A stretch of 64,000 nucleotides of DNA from Amphibalanus amphitrite (taxonomy: Eukaryota > Arthropoda > Thecostraca > Balanomorpha > Balanidae): assembly GCF_019059575.1 (NCBI RefSeq), contig NW_024881830.1, positions 434,001-498,000 on the forward strand, written 5' to 3'. A model generated the notes under the pieces. The model saw nothing but the letters and a program-made list of their open reading frames with translations, was not told the origin of the DNA and made no database searches. Made by a program: the position numbers and the translations under genes. Below, piece after piece: positions 38,891-50,800 of the stretch. How positions within the stretch are numbered: the stretch's first letter is position 1; each line of letters begins with the position of its first letter.

Positions 38891-40254
38891 GTGAATTTGC
38901 CGTTTCTTTTGTAGTAAGGTTGGCTAAAATATAGCGAGTCAGCGACCGACAGAGCAAAACAATGTGAAATGATGACGAAAACGGAAAACGTTTTAAGCGT
39001 TACGTTATAACTTGTTAATCAGTTATTGTTGAAACTTTTATCCCATGATTTCGTTGAACGATCGCTAAATGAAATGGCTCCCATACGCTTCTCTGCATCC
39101 AAGCGGATAAGGAGTTTGTTGTTTCCAACGTGTATAGCTTGTGAACGACACACCATTGTCCGGCAGTTCACTTTGTCTGAGCTGTTCACTAAATTGCTTT
39201 GAACGGTAGGCATTCAGTGACATGAACTTTTACAGCGGAGTGGGGGAATGTATGCAAAATGCATGAGTTTAAATGCATTGTGTGTGAATGTCTGTTTCCA
39301 TTTTGCTTTTGTTGTTTTCTCGTCAGGACGGAAATGATTGAAAAGCGACTGCTATCGACAATCGTGGACTTCATTTAAATAAATCTGAATATGAATTAGC
39401 ACTGGGATAGGTCAATCACCGTCTGTTTTGCGGCGGCCAGCGCCCGGCTCCCGGCGTCAGGCTCCGAGGTGCCGGCGCCCGGGTAACCTGATCACTCCGT
39501 CTGTTTGGCTAACCAATCGGCTGGTGACTGGCGGGAGCTATATGATCGCCCTGGGCAGTTGTCTCTTCGGCTGACCAATCAGCTGCCGGCCTGAGGCGGT
39601 GGCTCTGCTCGCCTCGGGCGCTTTCTGTTCAGCTGACCAATCAAATGACGGCCAGCGCCGCTCCCCTCCCCCTCCCCCTCCGGCGGACATGGCTGTAGCT
39701 CTCACGAGACCGGCCCTGATCGGCCCCATGAGCGGCATCTGGGATATCAGTGTTTCTGAAACCGTTGCCTTGAGACTGAGAGCAGTTGACCTTACTTCTC
39801 AATTGCTACAATAAACCCAAGCTTCAAAACTGACTTGAAAAATGTCCGTTTAAATGCAAGGCACTGCGGATGGTGAGTTACGATTCAGTCAATCTTTTTA
39901 TTTTGGCTAGCTTTTTACCGTACATTTAGGTAATTAGAGCTCTTTAAAGACTCTCAAATGTAGCAAACAACTCATTTTATTAGAGCTCGTGTAACAGTGC
40001 ATATGACTACAGGCATAATGTAAAACGCTGCATCACAAAGTCAAACATAACTTTACGTGTAGTAACGGCAACACCAGGGCAAACTATGTAGTCCCAAATA
40101 TCTTACAGTGCAAGAAAAGCATAGAGCGAACCGTCTGCCCTGCAGCCGCTCCGTGCATTCGTCTCTTGGCCGCGTAGATGTCACACCGTAATACATACTC
40201 GTGTCTCCTGCCGTCTTCGGAGAAGGCGTTTCATGTGTCCACCGAGCTGACGCC
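38891..40254. other. Intergenic region between convergent dixin and MIF
   Basis: Includes a GC-rich stretch with three ACCAATC boxes (39.50, 39.57 and 39.64 kb), listed separately. Otherwise AT-rich, with TTTATT (MIF-strand AATAAA) near 39898 and 39976. Confidence 0.5.
39430..39815 (+). promoter_or_regulatory. CCAAT-box cluster, promoter-like
   Basis: Three copies of a roughly 65-bp unit each contain GACCAATC or AACCAATC within GC-rich sequence, followed by ATGGCTGTAG at 39689 and an AATAAA at 39809. The short frame from that ATG (42 codons) has no recognisable family. Confidence 0.35.
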
Positions 40255-40327
40255 CTACATATCAGAGAACAGCCGACCAGTGTAGCCGACGTTTGAAGCT
40301 CCGGGGGTGACGAAAATCGAGTACATC
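40255..40327 (-). CDS. MIF: MIF exon 3
   Basis: Acceptor TGTTCCCAG; the split Arg codon is completed by G, followed by MYSIFVTPGASNVGYTGRLF, SDM and TAG. Confidence 0.88.
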
Positions 40328-41713
40328 CTGGGAACAGGACATACAGGTCCAGCTCATGATGAATTTAAATCAGCATTTAAATGGTGTATATTTCTTAGGA
40401 GGCGATCACGCTGTTACTCCTTCTATCCAGACATAGTTAAGTACGCAATGAAGGAGAAGGCGGCTCTGTCCGTCTCCTTTTATTATTTCAGGGCAAGGCG
40501 AAAACGAAACCCCATAATTCGAATTGGCAACGTCTTTAATGTTGACCGTTTCACTGTCGCTGAAGTCATGAAGTCACTAGAGGTCTCATAATCATGGCGC
40601 CAGGTAATTTCAGCAGATTTCGTCATGAAAAATGACTATATTTAAAATTTGGGACCTAATATTTATCTCTGATAATGTTTGCATCCCCAGATGTTAAGAC
40701 ACATATAAGCATTTCACTTCCTAAATAGCAATAATGAAGATAGAGGAACCGTATAAACGACACTAACGTTCGTCATCTCAGTCTCACTGACCTGTCGCCG
40801 GGCACGCCGAACTTGTCGTGCATGAATTTGAAGATTTTCTCGGTGTAGCCGCGGTTGTGCTCCTGGTCAATGTTGTTGATGGCTGTGAGCCGACAGACGG
40901 CGCAGGGCTCGGCGGTGCCGGCCCACACCATCCGAGGGTTGGGTCGGAATATCACAGACAGAAACTGACGGCAAACGGCGACATTTGCGCATGAATGCAC
41001 CGCAGGGAGGCAGTCAAGGCCGAATGCATGGTTTGCAGTCAGATCGTGTGGCCTCGGCATCAGTCACATGAGAAGGCCAAGTCCCAACTAACAGCCTGGA
41101 AGGCATTTGCAGATAATAATGATGACTTGGGCTTTGGGCTGTCCGGACTCCCGAGGTCTTCAGCGCCCTTATCAGCGAGATATACCGCGAGAGCCAATTA
41201 TACCCTCATGCCGTCTATTTTTCTTCATAAAACACATGACGGAACTAACATTGTCATACTTAGTTTCAACGTAAAATCTGGCTTTTTGATGAGTAGGCAC
41301 GAGAAGAGAACAAGAGAATAGACGGCGGCTTCGCTCGCTTACGCATAGAAAGATATTAACGCATACTCCCCTACTTCGCAAACATGTTTTATTTGTGCAG
41401 TGCTTTTCAGTAAAGGCTTCTCGTTTTCAGTGGTTTGTACCTTTGTTATGTCTCCAATGGATCCAAAGGACACAGGCCAATTTATGTTCATGATAATGGC
41501 ACGGGCAATTGCTCAAATTAATCGGCGATTGAAGTACTTACCTCGTTGCTTCAACGGGCCAGCATGGTAGTCGTTACTTTAACTGGCAAATAACTGATAG
41601 CTCACCTTGACATCAAGTGACAGCATTTCGGCGAGCAGCTCGGTCAGCTCCATGGTGATCTGTGGAGTAATCTTGTCCTCCGAGACATTTGTGTCGATCT
41701 CGAACGCCGGCAT
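40255..41713 (-). CDS. MIF: Macrophage migration inhibitory factor (MIF) homologue, complete
   Basis: Three exons join in frame: 41713-41606 (36 codons), 40964-40792 (57 codons + 2) and 40327-40255 (1 + 23 codons and stop), giving 117 residues against 115 in human MIF. The product starts MPAFEIDTNV, so the catalytic N-terminal proline exposed after Met removal is present. The middle has RPNPRMVWAGTAEPCAVCRL, keeping the C-x-x-C motif of MIF and the mid-protein 'W/F-G-G/A-T/S-x-E-P-C' block. The end has GVPGDR then SNVGYTGRLFSDM, equivalent to the 'ANVGWNNSTFA' ending. The three-exon layout is also that of vertebrate MIF. MIF is a trimeric cytokine with tautomerase activity; the function here is by homology. 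All splice sites are GT/AG with matching phases. Confidence 0.93.
40792..40964 (-). CDS. MIF: MIF exon 2
   Basis: Acceptor TGCCGTCAG and donor GACAG/GTCAGT. Carries the C-x-x-C (CAVC) and the NRGYTEKIFKFMHDKFGVPG block. Confidence 0.93.
41606..41713 (-). CDS. MIF: MIF exon 1
   Basis: ATG at 41713, then PAFEIDTNVSEDKITPQITM and a helix ending LSLDVK at donor AAG/GTGAGC. Pro2 is conserved. Confidence 0.92.
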
Positions 41714-44700
41714 GTTGCTCTCTCGGTGGCTGATGGGCCGCTGCAGCAGATAAGACTCCCTATGTGCCACCGACACGTCCTTCAGCACCCATCTGCCGGG
41801 CGTTATACGGCCGACCAGCATTTATGCATTTCCATCGACGGGCTCCATGTTCGCCGCCTCAGCTCGCAGCTCGACTTTGGGCTCCGCTCTTCACACGGAC
41901 GGGCCAGAGCCGGCGGCGGATCGACGCCCTCTAAACGGTGCTCACGTCTGTTGGACCCGGCCGGGGAGGTCAGCGGTCAGCGCCCAGCACAATCCGCGGC
42001 CAGTGCACCGCTTTTTGCGCCCTGACAGCGATCAAAAAGCGACGTCGGCTCCTTTACACCAACGGCTGCGTTTCTGCATCAGCTCACTCTGTCTAGACTC
42101 TATTCCGGTGCGAATCGACAAAAATCTTGGGTACTAAACAGACACATCTAAACAATGAAGCTAACGCGTTAAATATGCGAAGAGATCAGAGATAAAGGAG
42201 AGGAAGTGATTTGTTATGTAGTAGATTTAATGACGTATTCACTCATTTAAAGGAAAAGGGCCACCTTTAACATGGGGATTGAAACTGAGATAGCCATCTT
42301 GTAGCCCGTGTCCGAAAACCCACCAGTCTGTATAGTTACGGCCGATTTCGGCTTCCATTCGTAGGTATCGGCAATTTTAAAAGAGGAATGCGTCCTTATC
42401 CCAGGAATGCGTCCTTACCCTGTAATACAGCCACCCGCGGCGAGGCTTTGGTTTTTTTACCAATCAGCTCCAATCAGCTCAGCTTTAACCAATCAGCTTA
42501 TCTGACACAATCCGACGAGTCTGTCTTCTGAACGCTGATTGGCTTGAGTGTGACGTCATCGCTATGCCATCATACAGTAGGTGCCGTAGAGAGTATCAAC
42601 ATAGTACCAATATGTTAAATAGTTTTGAATACTTTTTCGCGAATTGTGCACTTCTGGCACCAGTTTTAAAAACAAAATGAAAAATAATAATGTCAAAATG
42701 AAAAACAACGATATCTTCATATTTCACGAAGGTGGCCCTTTTCCTTTAAGATGACAAAGGAAGTATCTCGAGCGCTTCAATAGTGACGTTGAAGGCCTGA
42801 AAGATGCCACTTCCAATGAAGGAAGAAACATAACTCTTTAACCATTGCGAATTGCGAAGCTACCTATAGGTACCCAACTTTTAGGTTTAGGTATTAATTG
42901 TACGATTGTATGTACGCCCTTCACAAAGAGCGTCGCTTGTTTGTTCGTTGATATCCATTCTCAATATGGTTCTCAATCCATTCTCAATGGTGAACAATAG
43001 GGCTTGGAGAATCATCGCTCTTTGGCATACTTAGGTGACCTACGGTGACCGAGTCCACGAATAGTTATTAATTAATTGAGAGGTATCGTCGGGGCAACTG
43101 TGCGAATCGAGACAGAGGGAGCATACCGAAACACCAGTTGTGTGCTCTGTCTGTTGTCGAGTGTTTCGATCGAACGATATTCAATTGAGAGGTCCCAGTT
43201 GCAGTCGGTCTCTTCGTGTTGTTTGAATTATTTGCGACAGGAGCAGCTGAATTGCTGTTGGCCGTTGGTGTACGAAGTATATATGTTTGTTAAATTATTG
43301 AACGGTGTGTGTTATTGGTTTTCAGCATGCGTAATGAGTGCAAAATAAGGGTGGGCTGGTCGCATGAGAACGGCAAGTGGCAACATTGCGCGTTCAGTGC
43401 ACTTCGTATGGGCAGAACTTTATTATGTCACGAACCGATATTACATAGGCAAAAGCCGATAAAAACTGTCATGATTTCAGCGCAGTCTAGTCTGCGCTTT
43501 ACGACCTCTCTGACGCCGCCGAGATATCGGGGCGCTGGGAGACAGGCGCCGCTCCAATCACTGTATTAGTGTATAGGGATGCCGATACAGTAATCTACCG
43601 ACAGGGGAACACACATAGGTACAAAGACAGACTATTGACACATGCATAACTCGGGAACTTATTGGGCTACGACATGGTGAAAAAATGCGTTCGATAATAT
43701 CGGTTGCTCTGACTTTAGGTCACCGATATACAAGATTCGAGAACCAGAATGATAAAAGGGCTCAAGGAGGCAATATGTATGTATTCCGCTTCTGTATTTG
43801 GTTGATATCTGACTGACAAACGACGTTTTAGAGTACCTAAATAGTAGGCACTAGGCAGTAGATTCCGTCCCAGAGAGGCGCAGATTAATTTTCCCCTATT
43901 GGACGTAGAAGAGATCGCAAAATGGCACCGATTTAAATAGGTATACTATAGCTGAATATCACCGAACCCAGCCAATCACTGATAGCCTTAGAACATGTTT
44001 TCAGTAGGTTAGAACTAGGGCAAGAATTTAGGTACTTTTTCTTGAGGTGAGTGGGACCATCTGACATGACCCGGTGAACTAACCTTGGATGAGCCCGGAG
44101 TGGAATTCTTACAACATATGTATACGCGAAAAGATGCATCATGACGTGTATGTAACAAGACAGCGGCATTTTCGAAAAAAGAGGGGGTAACCTCCTCCCT
44201 TCCCTCCCCCACCTAAAAACAGGGAGTCACCTCCTCCCTTGAACCCCCCCCCCCCACCTCCACAGCGCGGGCTGACATAGTCCATCCGACTGGTTTTATG
44301 GTGACTGCATGATAGCGGGAGCACCCGACCGACTTCCAAGAGCTGATGACTCGCCGCGTGGTCAGCGGTATACAGGTATAATGACGCACGGTCGACCCCG
44401 GCTCACCCCGGCCGGCGGAGGGCAGACGTATATTACCCTGGGTAGACGTGCCGGGAGGGCAGTCGTCGCCGTGCCAGCCGCCGGCAGCCCAGCCAAGGCC
44501 ACGGGATCACGGCGCCGCCACGCCGCCGGCTGGAACCGCCGGACGTTACCCTGGGATCGTGCCGAACCCCGGCCCCACATCTGTGGCCCGCGGGCCGGCG
44601 TGGGCGTCCCGGGAACCCGCTGACGTTCGCCGGCGGCCGCGGCCTCGCCCGAGCACCTATCTACACCGCTACCGTATCGATTTTATGGCGCCGGTATTCT

Positions 44701-44833
44701 CTGACGGCGCTGCACAGGTTTACCGAGCGCCAGTGACGACTGGCAGACGGCAGTAGCCCGAGCCGCGGACGGCTGCGCCCAGCGGTCACAGCGGCCCGCG
44801 TCTGCTGACCGGGGCCACGCGCCGGCCGTCGCC
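41714..44833. other. Intergenic region between divergent MIF and the membrane-protein gene
   Basis: Holds the MIF upstream region (GC-rich to about 42.0 kb), a promoter-like mini-element (42.25-42.75 kb), low-complexity G/C runs near 44.17-44.27 kb, and a CpG-rich stretch (44.39-44.83 kb) that is probably the 5' UTR/promoter of the next gene. Confidence 0.5.
42247..42749. mobile_element. 503-bp inverted-repeat element with CCAAT and CRE motifs
   Basis: Perfect inverted ends TTAAAGGAAAAGGGCCACCT at 42247 and its complement ending at 42749, with TTAA at both tips. Inside lie three (C)CAATCAGCT boxes (42458-42500), an inverted CCAAT (GATTGG) and TGTGACGTCATC near 42550. No coding frame. Confidence 0.75.
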
Positions 44834-47800
44834 ATGACAACCAACAGGTGAGTCCAGACACCGTAGCTCATCAGAAAAGAGTCGGTCTCAGTTATGTGCC
44901 CCTACCGAGTCAATTATCTCCTTCAGTTTTTGTTTCACGCTTCTGTAGCGCGTCTAGCCAGCTGTCCGCTCTGGTCTGTGTGTTGGATGGGTCGTCTTAG
45001 CGGATCACTGCACTGCCCAACCGGTTTCCAACTTGTTAGTCGGGTCACCCATTCCGCTGTGGAGAACGGGTCGGTGTGGTCTGAAGACTGAACGTGATAA
45101 CATTTAGTAACTGTATTTTCTGTATCTTGTCCCCCTCCTTTTATCTGACCTAGTGGCGGTCACTGTCAATCCCTTCAGATTTCCCCCTTTTTACGACGGC
45201 TTTATTTATGACTTATGAGTCATATAACTTGTATCTTACCTACCTAAGTTGTAACGATAATAATCAATGTTAATCTCAGGGCACGTCAAGCGTCGAAGAT
45301 TTGGATCTGATTCAGTTTTGCAGCATTTAGGCATGACGAACTATTTATTTTGGAATTCACGCCGATGATTACGAGCGAGCGAGCGCAGCCAGCGAAGCGA
45401 GTCTTTTCAATATAACGGAAAAATCTCAGTATGAGAGGCCCGGCCCGGCCCGGCCTGTAACGCTTTTGAGAGGCTTATATCTCAGCAACCGCTGGACCGA
45501 TTGGCCTGCGGTCTTTTTTGCTGGGTAGCCCCATCCCTTCTACCCCGTAATTGACTACTTTTGATACACCTCAGTGACCGTCGTGGCACGTGCCACGTGA
45601 AAAGTCAAGGGTGTTCAAGCTGTTTTGCAAAAGTAGTGATTTTGAGAGGCTCATATCTCAGCAGCCGCTTGGGCGATTGACTTGCGGTAATTTTTGTAGG
45701 GTAGCAGCATCCCTTCTACCAAAAATAGGATACTCCCGATGCATGTGGGTCACCCCCAGTGCACGTGCAAAATACAACAATGAGAGGTGTCAAATTTGTT
45801 CCCATTTTAATAACTCGGTAATTACTGGGGCGATTTGGCTGAAACTTGGCATACAGGTAGGCACCCACCAGGCAATATATTCCCATGTGTTGCGGTTAAG
45901 GTGCTACTGCACGTGCGCACGTGCAGGGGGCGCTTCCAGATCTCGAGAACGGCTGGGCCGATTGCGCTCAAATTTGGTACACGGTTGGGGACCAGTTAGT
46001 AGGGTGCCGTGCAAAAGTCAGTTTGGACCCCGTTTGCACGTGCGCACGTGCAGAATGCCGCTTCCAGATCTCAGGAACGGCTGGGCCGATTGCGTTCAAA
46101 TTTGGTACACCGCTAGCGACCGGTTAGAAGGGTGCTTTGCGCAAGCCCGTTGGAAGTACCCTCTCGCCTTTCCGCACGTGCAGGGCTCACTATCTCGCTC
46201 GCTCGTTCTTCGCCCAAAAGGCGTTTTACTGGTATTTATATATTTACGTTGACATAATTCCATCCCGTCAATACGCTTCAATTATAATCGGAGCAGTGCA
46301 GCACTCAAATGATTATGCCTGCGGATAACTGGTGTCATATTTAGACATCAATCTGAGTTATATTCGCATTCAGACCCGACCAAGGAGCAATACCGCGGAG
46401 CCAAAGATGTCGGTACGAATGTAGCGGACCGATTTTGAATGCTATACCGTTGAGACTTTGCACACCGTTTACCTTGGAAGGATACATAAACGTGTTAAAT
46501 ACCCATGACAAATGAAAAGGAATGTTTTGGACCCATCAGCAACACCAATGTCCATTTGAATCCATATGTTATGGGAAACAACGGGTCGTGTTAATTTGCA
46601 ATACTTTGGTTGCCTCTCAATTCAGCGTGAAAGCGATATTCCTGGACGGCAAGGGACCGCCGCGCTAAAAAATTAAAGGACTTCATGTCCTTGTCATTCA
46701 TGGGCTTCTTGTCAGTTACATGGGCTCCTTGCCGAGACATGCACTCGGTGGGGTATCTGTTGTGTCAGTTACGCCCTTATATGTGTTTCACACTGAAAGT
46801 CATAAGGCGGGATTATCTATTACACCATTCTGAGCACCTTTTTTAGGCTTCAATTTTTTTTTCTATCGAAAAATATTGGCCAAAATGTGCACCGTAGTTA
46901 GCCTAACAGCAATGCTCGTCCCACCCGAATGGCATTCCGGTTTCACACGAATCAGTCGACCGAACATCTGATCGATATCACAGCGGTAACGGATCGATTA
47001 CAAATCGGTTCATCGCGCTGCTCCCGCACGAATAAGTAATTCGATGGGCTGAAAATCGACCATGACCGATGATGGGGGAGTGGAGTGCAGGGTGGAGTGA
47101 AACCGGTCTGCTGGTCCCGCGCTGGTCCCATCGCAGGAAGCCGTTTTCAATTATGCTAGCCGTATTCAAACTCTAATGAACTAATCTTTAACTCTTTTGT
47201 TTAAAACTTTAATTAAAAAACGGCTTCACTCGTGCTTCATCCCGCACAATATACGTTGGAAATCTCTTCCTCTGTCCATTTTTTTTTAATTAAAATAAAT
47301 CGTGACATCAAATACCTATCGGAATCAGATCACCAACAGCTGAAGAAGCTTAACAAGCAGCTTGCATCTATGACTGCTAGCCGCATCATTCAATACTTGC
47401 AGAACAATGTGCAGGTTCAGACCTTTAGTAGTCGGCTGCCATTGCGGCATTGCATAGTGTAACAAGTGGTGTCTACTTTGGGCACGAACAAATATAGCGT
47501 GAGAAGAATGTCACATGACACAGACGCTTCCGCTCTCCGACACTCGTGGGATGCCTGACAAGTGTCAAACATGCGTATTCATCTTACAGTTCTAGTGTCG
47601 CATATGCAATAAGCATAAGACGAGGACCGTTTGTGCGCGTCGCATGACGGTCGGTGAACTTCTAAAGGTCAGGTCACGCTACTCCACCTTTACAGCTGTC
47701 TGCCTCATGGGTCGGCTCCGGTGCGCCCTGACTCCTCTATTTGCTTAATATGAACGAAAATAACTTGGTTACTTGTTGAACAACAATTTTTACTCTTTGC

Positions 47801-50800
47801 ATGGCTGAACGAGCGAGTCTTATGCCATTGCCATTTTTGTCATAATGCGATTTCTTGGATACACTGACAACCAAAACGATTCTCTATTCCCTTTGATCAT
47901 GGTGTGTCATGCTCCTATAACTCTGCCGTTTTCCTGGCGGAATGCCCTTAAGATACTCAAATGATTCCTCAAATGATTCCTTTTAAGCATATCAGGGGTT
48001 TTGGTCTAAAACAACACCCTGATCATTTTCTTCGAACATACCCAAACTATACCCTCATTCTTTAAATACCTCCCTTGAATTCTTCTAATATACCCTAGTG
48101 TACAGTCTCTGCCGCTACTGTCAGATACCGTACCTGTGCCGCTCGGCGCCTCCGGCGGTGACCGGTCGGCGGGCCGGGACTGGCCGGCCGGGCGGGCGGG
48201 GAAGACGGGCAGTCGCGCCCTGGACACCGTTCCGTGCTTCTATCCTCAGGATACTGAAATCCTTCTCCTCCACGCCGCAACCCCCCTCCGGACTGGACAG
48301 GCAACTTTATCTCATGCGGGCTGCTCCCTTGGAGCGGCACCGCTGCTCCCGAGGGGGCGCACCCCGTAGCCGGGTGCAGTGAGTGCCTTGGGGCTGGGTG
48401 GCCTGTCCTCTGGACGGGCTCAGCCCCGGCGACTCACTAGGGTGCCTGCCCAGACCAATGTCTCCCCCTATATCCTATCATCCTCCCGGCTCTGAAATGG
48501 TCTCATTGGACCGAAAGGGCCTAACCCAACAAAACAAAACAAACAAACAAGCTCCCTGGACGTGTTGCTGACCACTAATACAGCACCAAACGCGGTGCCG
48601 TCTTCGCTGAGTGCGTGTGGGCGGTGCGACGACATAACAGGCAGCTATAAGCTTGTTTTGACGCGCGGTATGGGCAGCTATAACCAGTCGCGGCGCAAGT
48701 GCGTTTGAGCCAGGTGATTCGCAACTGCCACCCAATCAGCATACTGCAGTCCAGTGCCGGCAGTGACGTACATGACACGTGATCAGACAGCTGGGCCGAA
48801 AGCGCGCCAATTTTGAAAGGGTTTGAGCGCGCCAGTTGAGTTTGAGCGTGCAGTGGAGTTAAGGACGGTTGTGCTCAGCGCGGGTGATAGCGGGTGTGTA
48901 GTGTGTTCATTGATCATTCGAGCAAAGGACGTCGTGGAGGACATCGAAAGCACAGCTGTGGAACCCAGAAAAGACTAAACCTGCACGACAACGACTTTTC
49001 GGCGTGCCGGAAACCGGAAAATTCACCCAAGAGACCCTTGGTGGGCGTGTTTGCCCGCACCCGGTGTAGATCTGCATGACTTTTTTACGGTTAGCGCCCG
49101 GACCCGAGCAGTGCGCAGTATCTGGTCCTATCATCCCTTTTACAGGGTCCGGCATATAAGTTTTGTCTTGTAAAAATGTGTCGTGTAAGCTGCTAGGTGA
49201 AAGTCAGCAATTGTTACAGGATATGCAATGCTCTAATGACATCTCTTTGGTAATGAACAGTTATTTAACATACACGCCATTTTTGCGTTGCTGAAACCAC
49301 CGTTGATTTTCGTGTTTTATAACCGAAATAGATATTAAATATCCATTCATGATGATCTCAGATTTACCCATCCCAAGTTGCGTCTTATCGGAAGAGAAAC
49401 GGTGAAGCTATGTCCATGCTGTTGTCGTACCAATGTAAAACATGAATAATAATAAAAGACCAAATGTCTGTGAGTTTTGGATGTGTTACGATATATAAAG
49501 GGAAATCGGACGAGAGAGCTGAGAGTAATGAGACAGTTTCTGAGCGTTCTACGACGAATTTACCTAGGGCATTATTATTCTCCCTTCTGGGTTTATGTGG
49601 GGTCTAATGCAAGAATACATTGAGATCAGTGATGGAAATCACAGAATAGTACGGGAGTGTTAAGTGGTAAAATGCGAGTATAGTTTGCAAAATATTCCCC
49701 TTATACGCTTAGAAGGAATACTAGAGGTTTCGATGTAAGGGTATTTTGGTAGATTAAAAGGAGTGTACTGTGGGTATCGCAGGGAATAGAACAGGAATCA
49801 TATTCCTTTCCTCTTCGGTACTTACTAGGGTATATTAGAAGAATTCAAGGGAGCTATTTAAAGAACAAGGGTATAGTTTGGGTATATTCGAAGAAATGAT
49901 CAGGGTGTTGTTTTAGACCAAAACCCCTAATATGCTTAAAAGGAATCAAAAAGGTTTTCAGTGTAGGGTATATTAGAAGAATTTCAGAGCGATATTCAAA
50001 GAAAGTGTATTTGGGGTATATTCGGAGAAATGATCAGGGTGTTGTTTTAGACCAATTCCCCTAATATGCTTAAAAGGAATCAAAAAAGCTCTCAGTGTAC
50101 AAACAGACAAGGTATAAAGTTTTAATTAAATATATTGTTGGCATGGCTCCTGCAGAACCCAGAGCCGAGTTGTGTGGGTGTAAACCCCTCCAACAGGGCG
50201 TGGAAAACAAAGACCACCGATGGAGCTTGGGTTGTATTGTTCTGCCGCCGCCGGTGCAACCTGAGCGCTTACAATGCAGTCGGCCACGGCTCGACAGCAC
50301 GGCTGCCGTACTAGCCTCGCAAAAGCATCGCAAAACAAGCCATTTCGCCGCGCTGATTATAGGCACCTTTAAATGTCACGTCGGTTCGGAATGCTGATGA
50401 AAGTGAATTCGCAATAAACGACAGTGACCTACACGTGACCTTTGACTGAAAGGACGACACAAAGGGACATTTACGTGTGAATGGTGTGTTCGATCTGCGA
50501 TGTTGATGAATGAAAGGTGATTGAGGCCGGAGCAATACGAGGTGTCGGCGCCGTGTGGTTTTGTTGGTTGGGTCGGACCGCTACTTCGCCCAGAATAGGT
50601 ATGCATTACCCCGGTGAGGCATAGACGCACCATGCCAGCATATAGGTATCTTATATAACGCGATGAATATAAAGTCAGGTATGACTATGCATCATGTGCT
50701 TTTAATCTATTCTTGATAATTCCCTTCAGTTTGGTTGAAGTTAATAAAGGTTAAATTTAATCCATCGAATTTGAGCAGTCAGAACCAGTGGTGTCAATCG

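Noticed and set aside
44309..44756. Frames of about 100 codons upstream of the membrane-protein start exon
   Set aside because: CpG-rich probable 5' UTR; no family resemblance and no splice support.
45590..46252. 220-codon plus frame in the CACGTG-module repeat, with a similar frame at 33265-33759
   Set aside because: The similarity follows from shared DNA modules; no start context, no domain, and other frames are equally conserved.
47232..47462. 76-codon frame with helical LKKLNKQLASMTASRIIQYL
   Set aside because: No acceptor/donor pair or neighbouring exon in phase; may be a transposon fragment.
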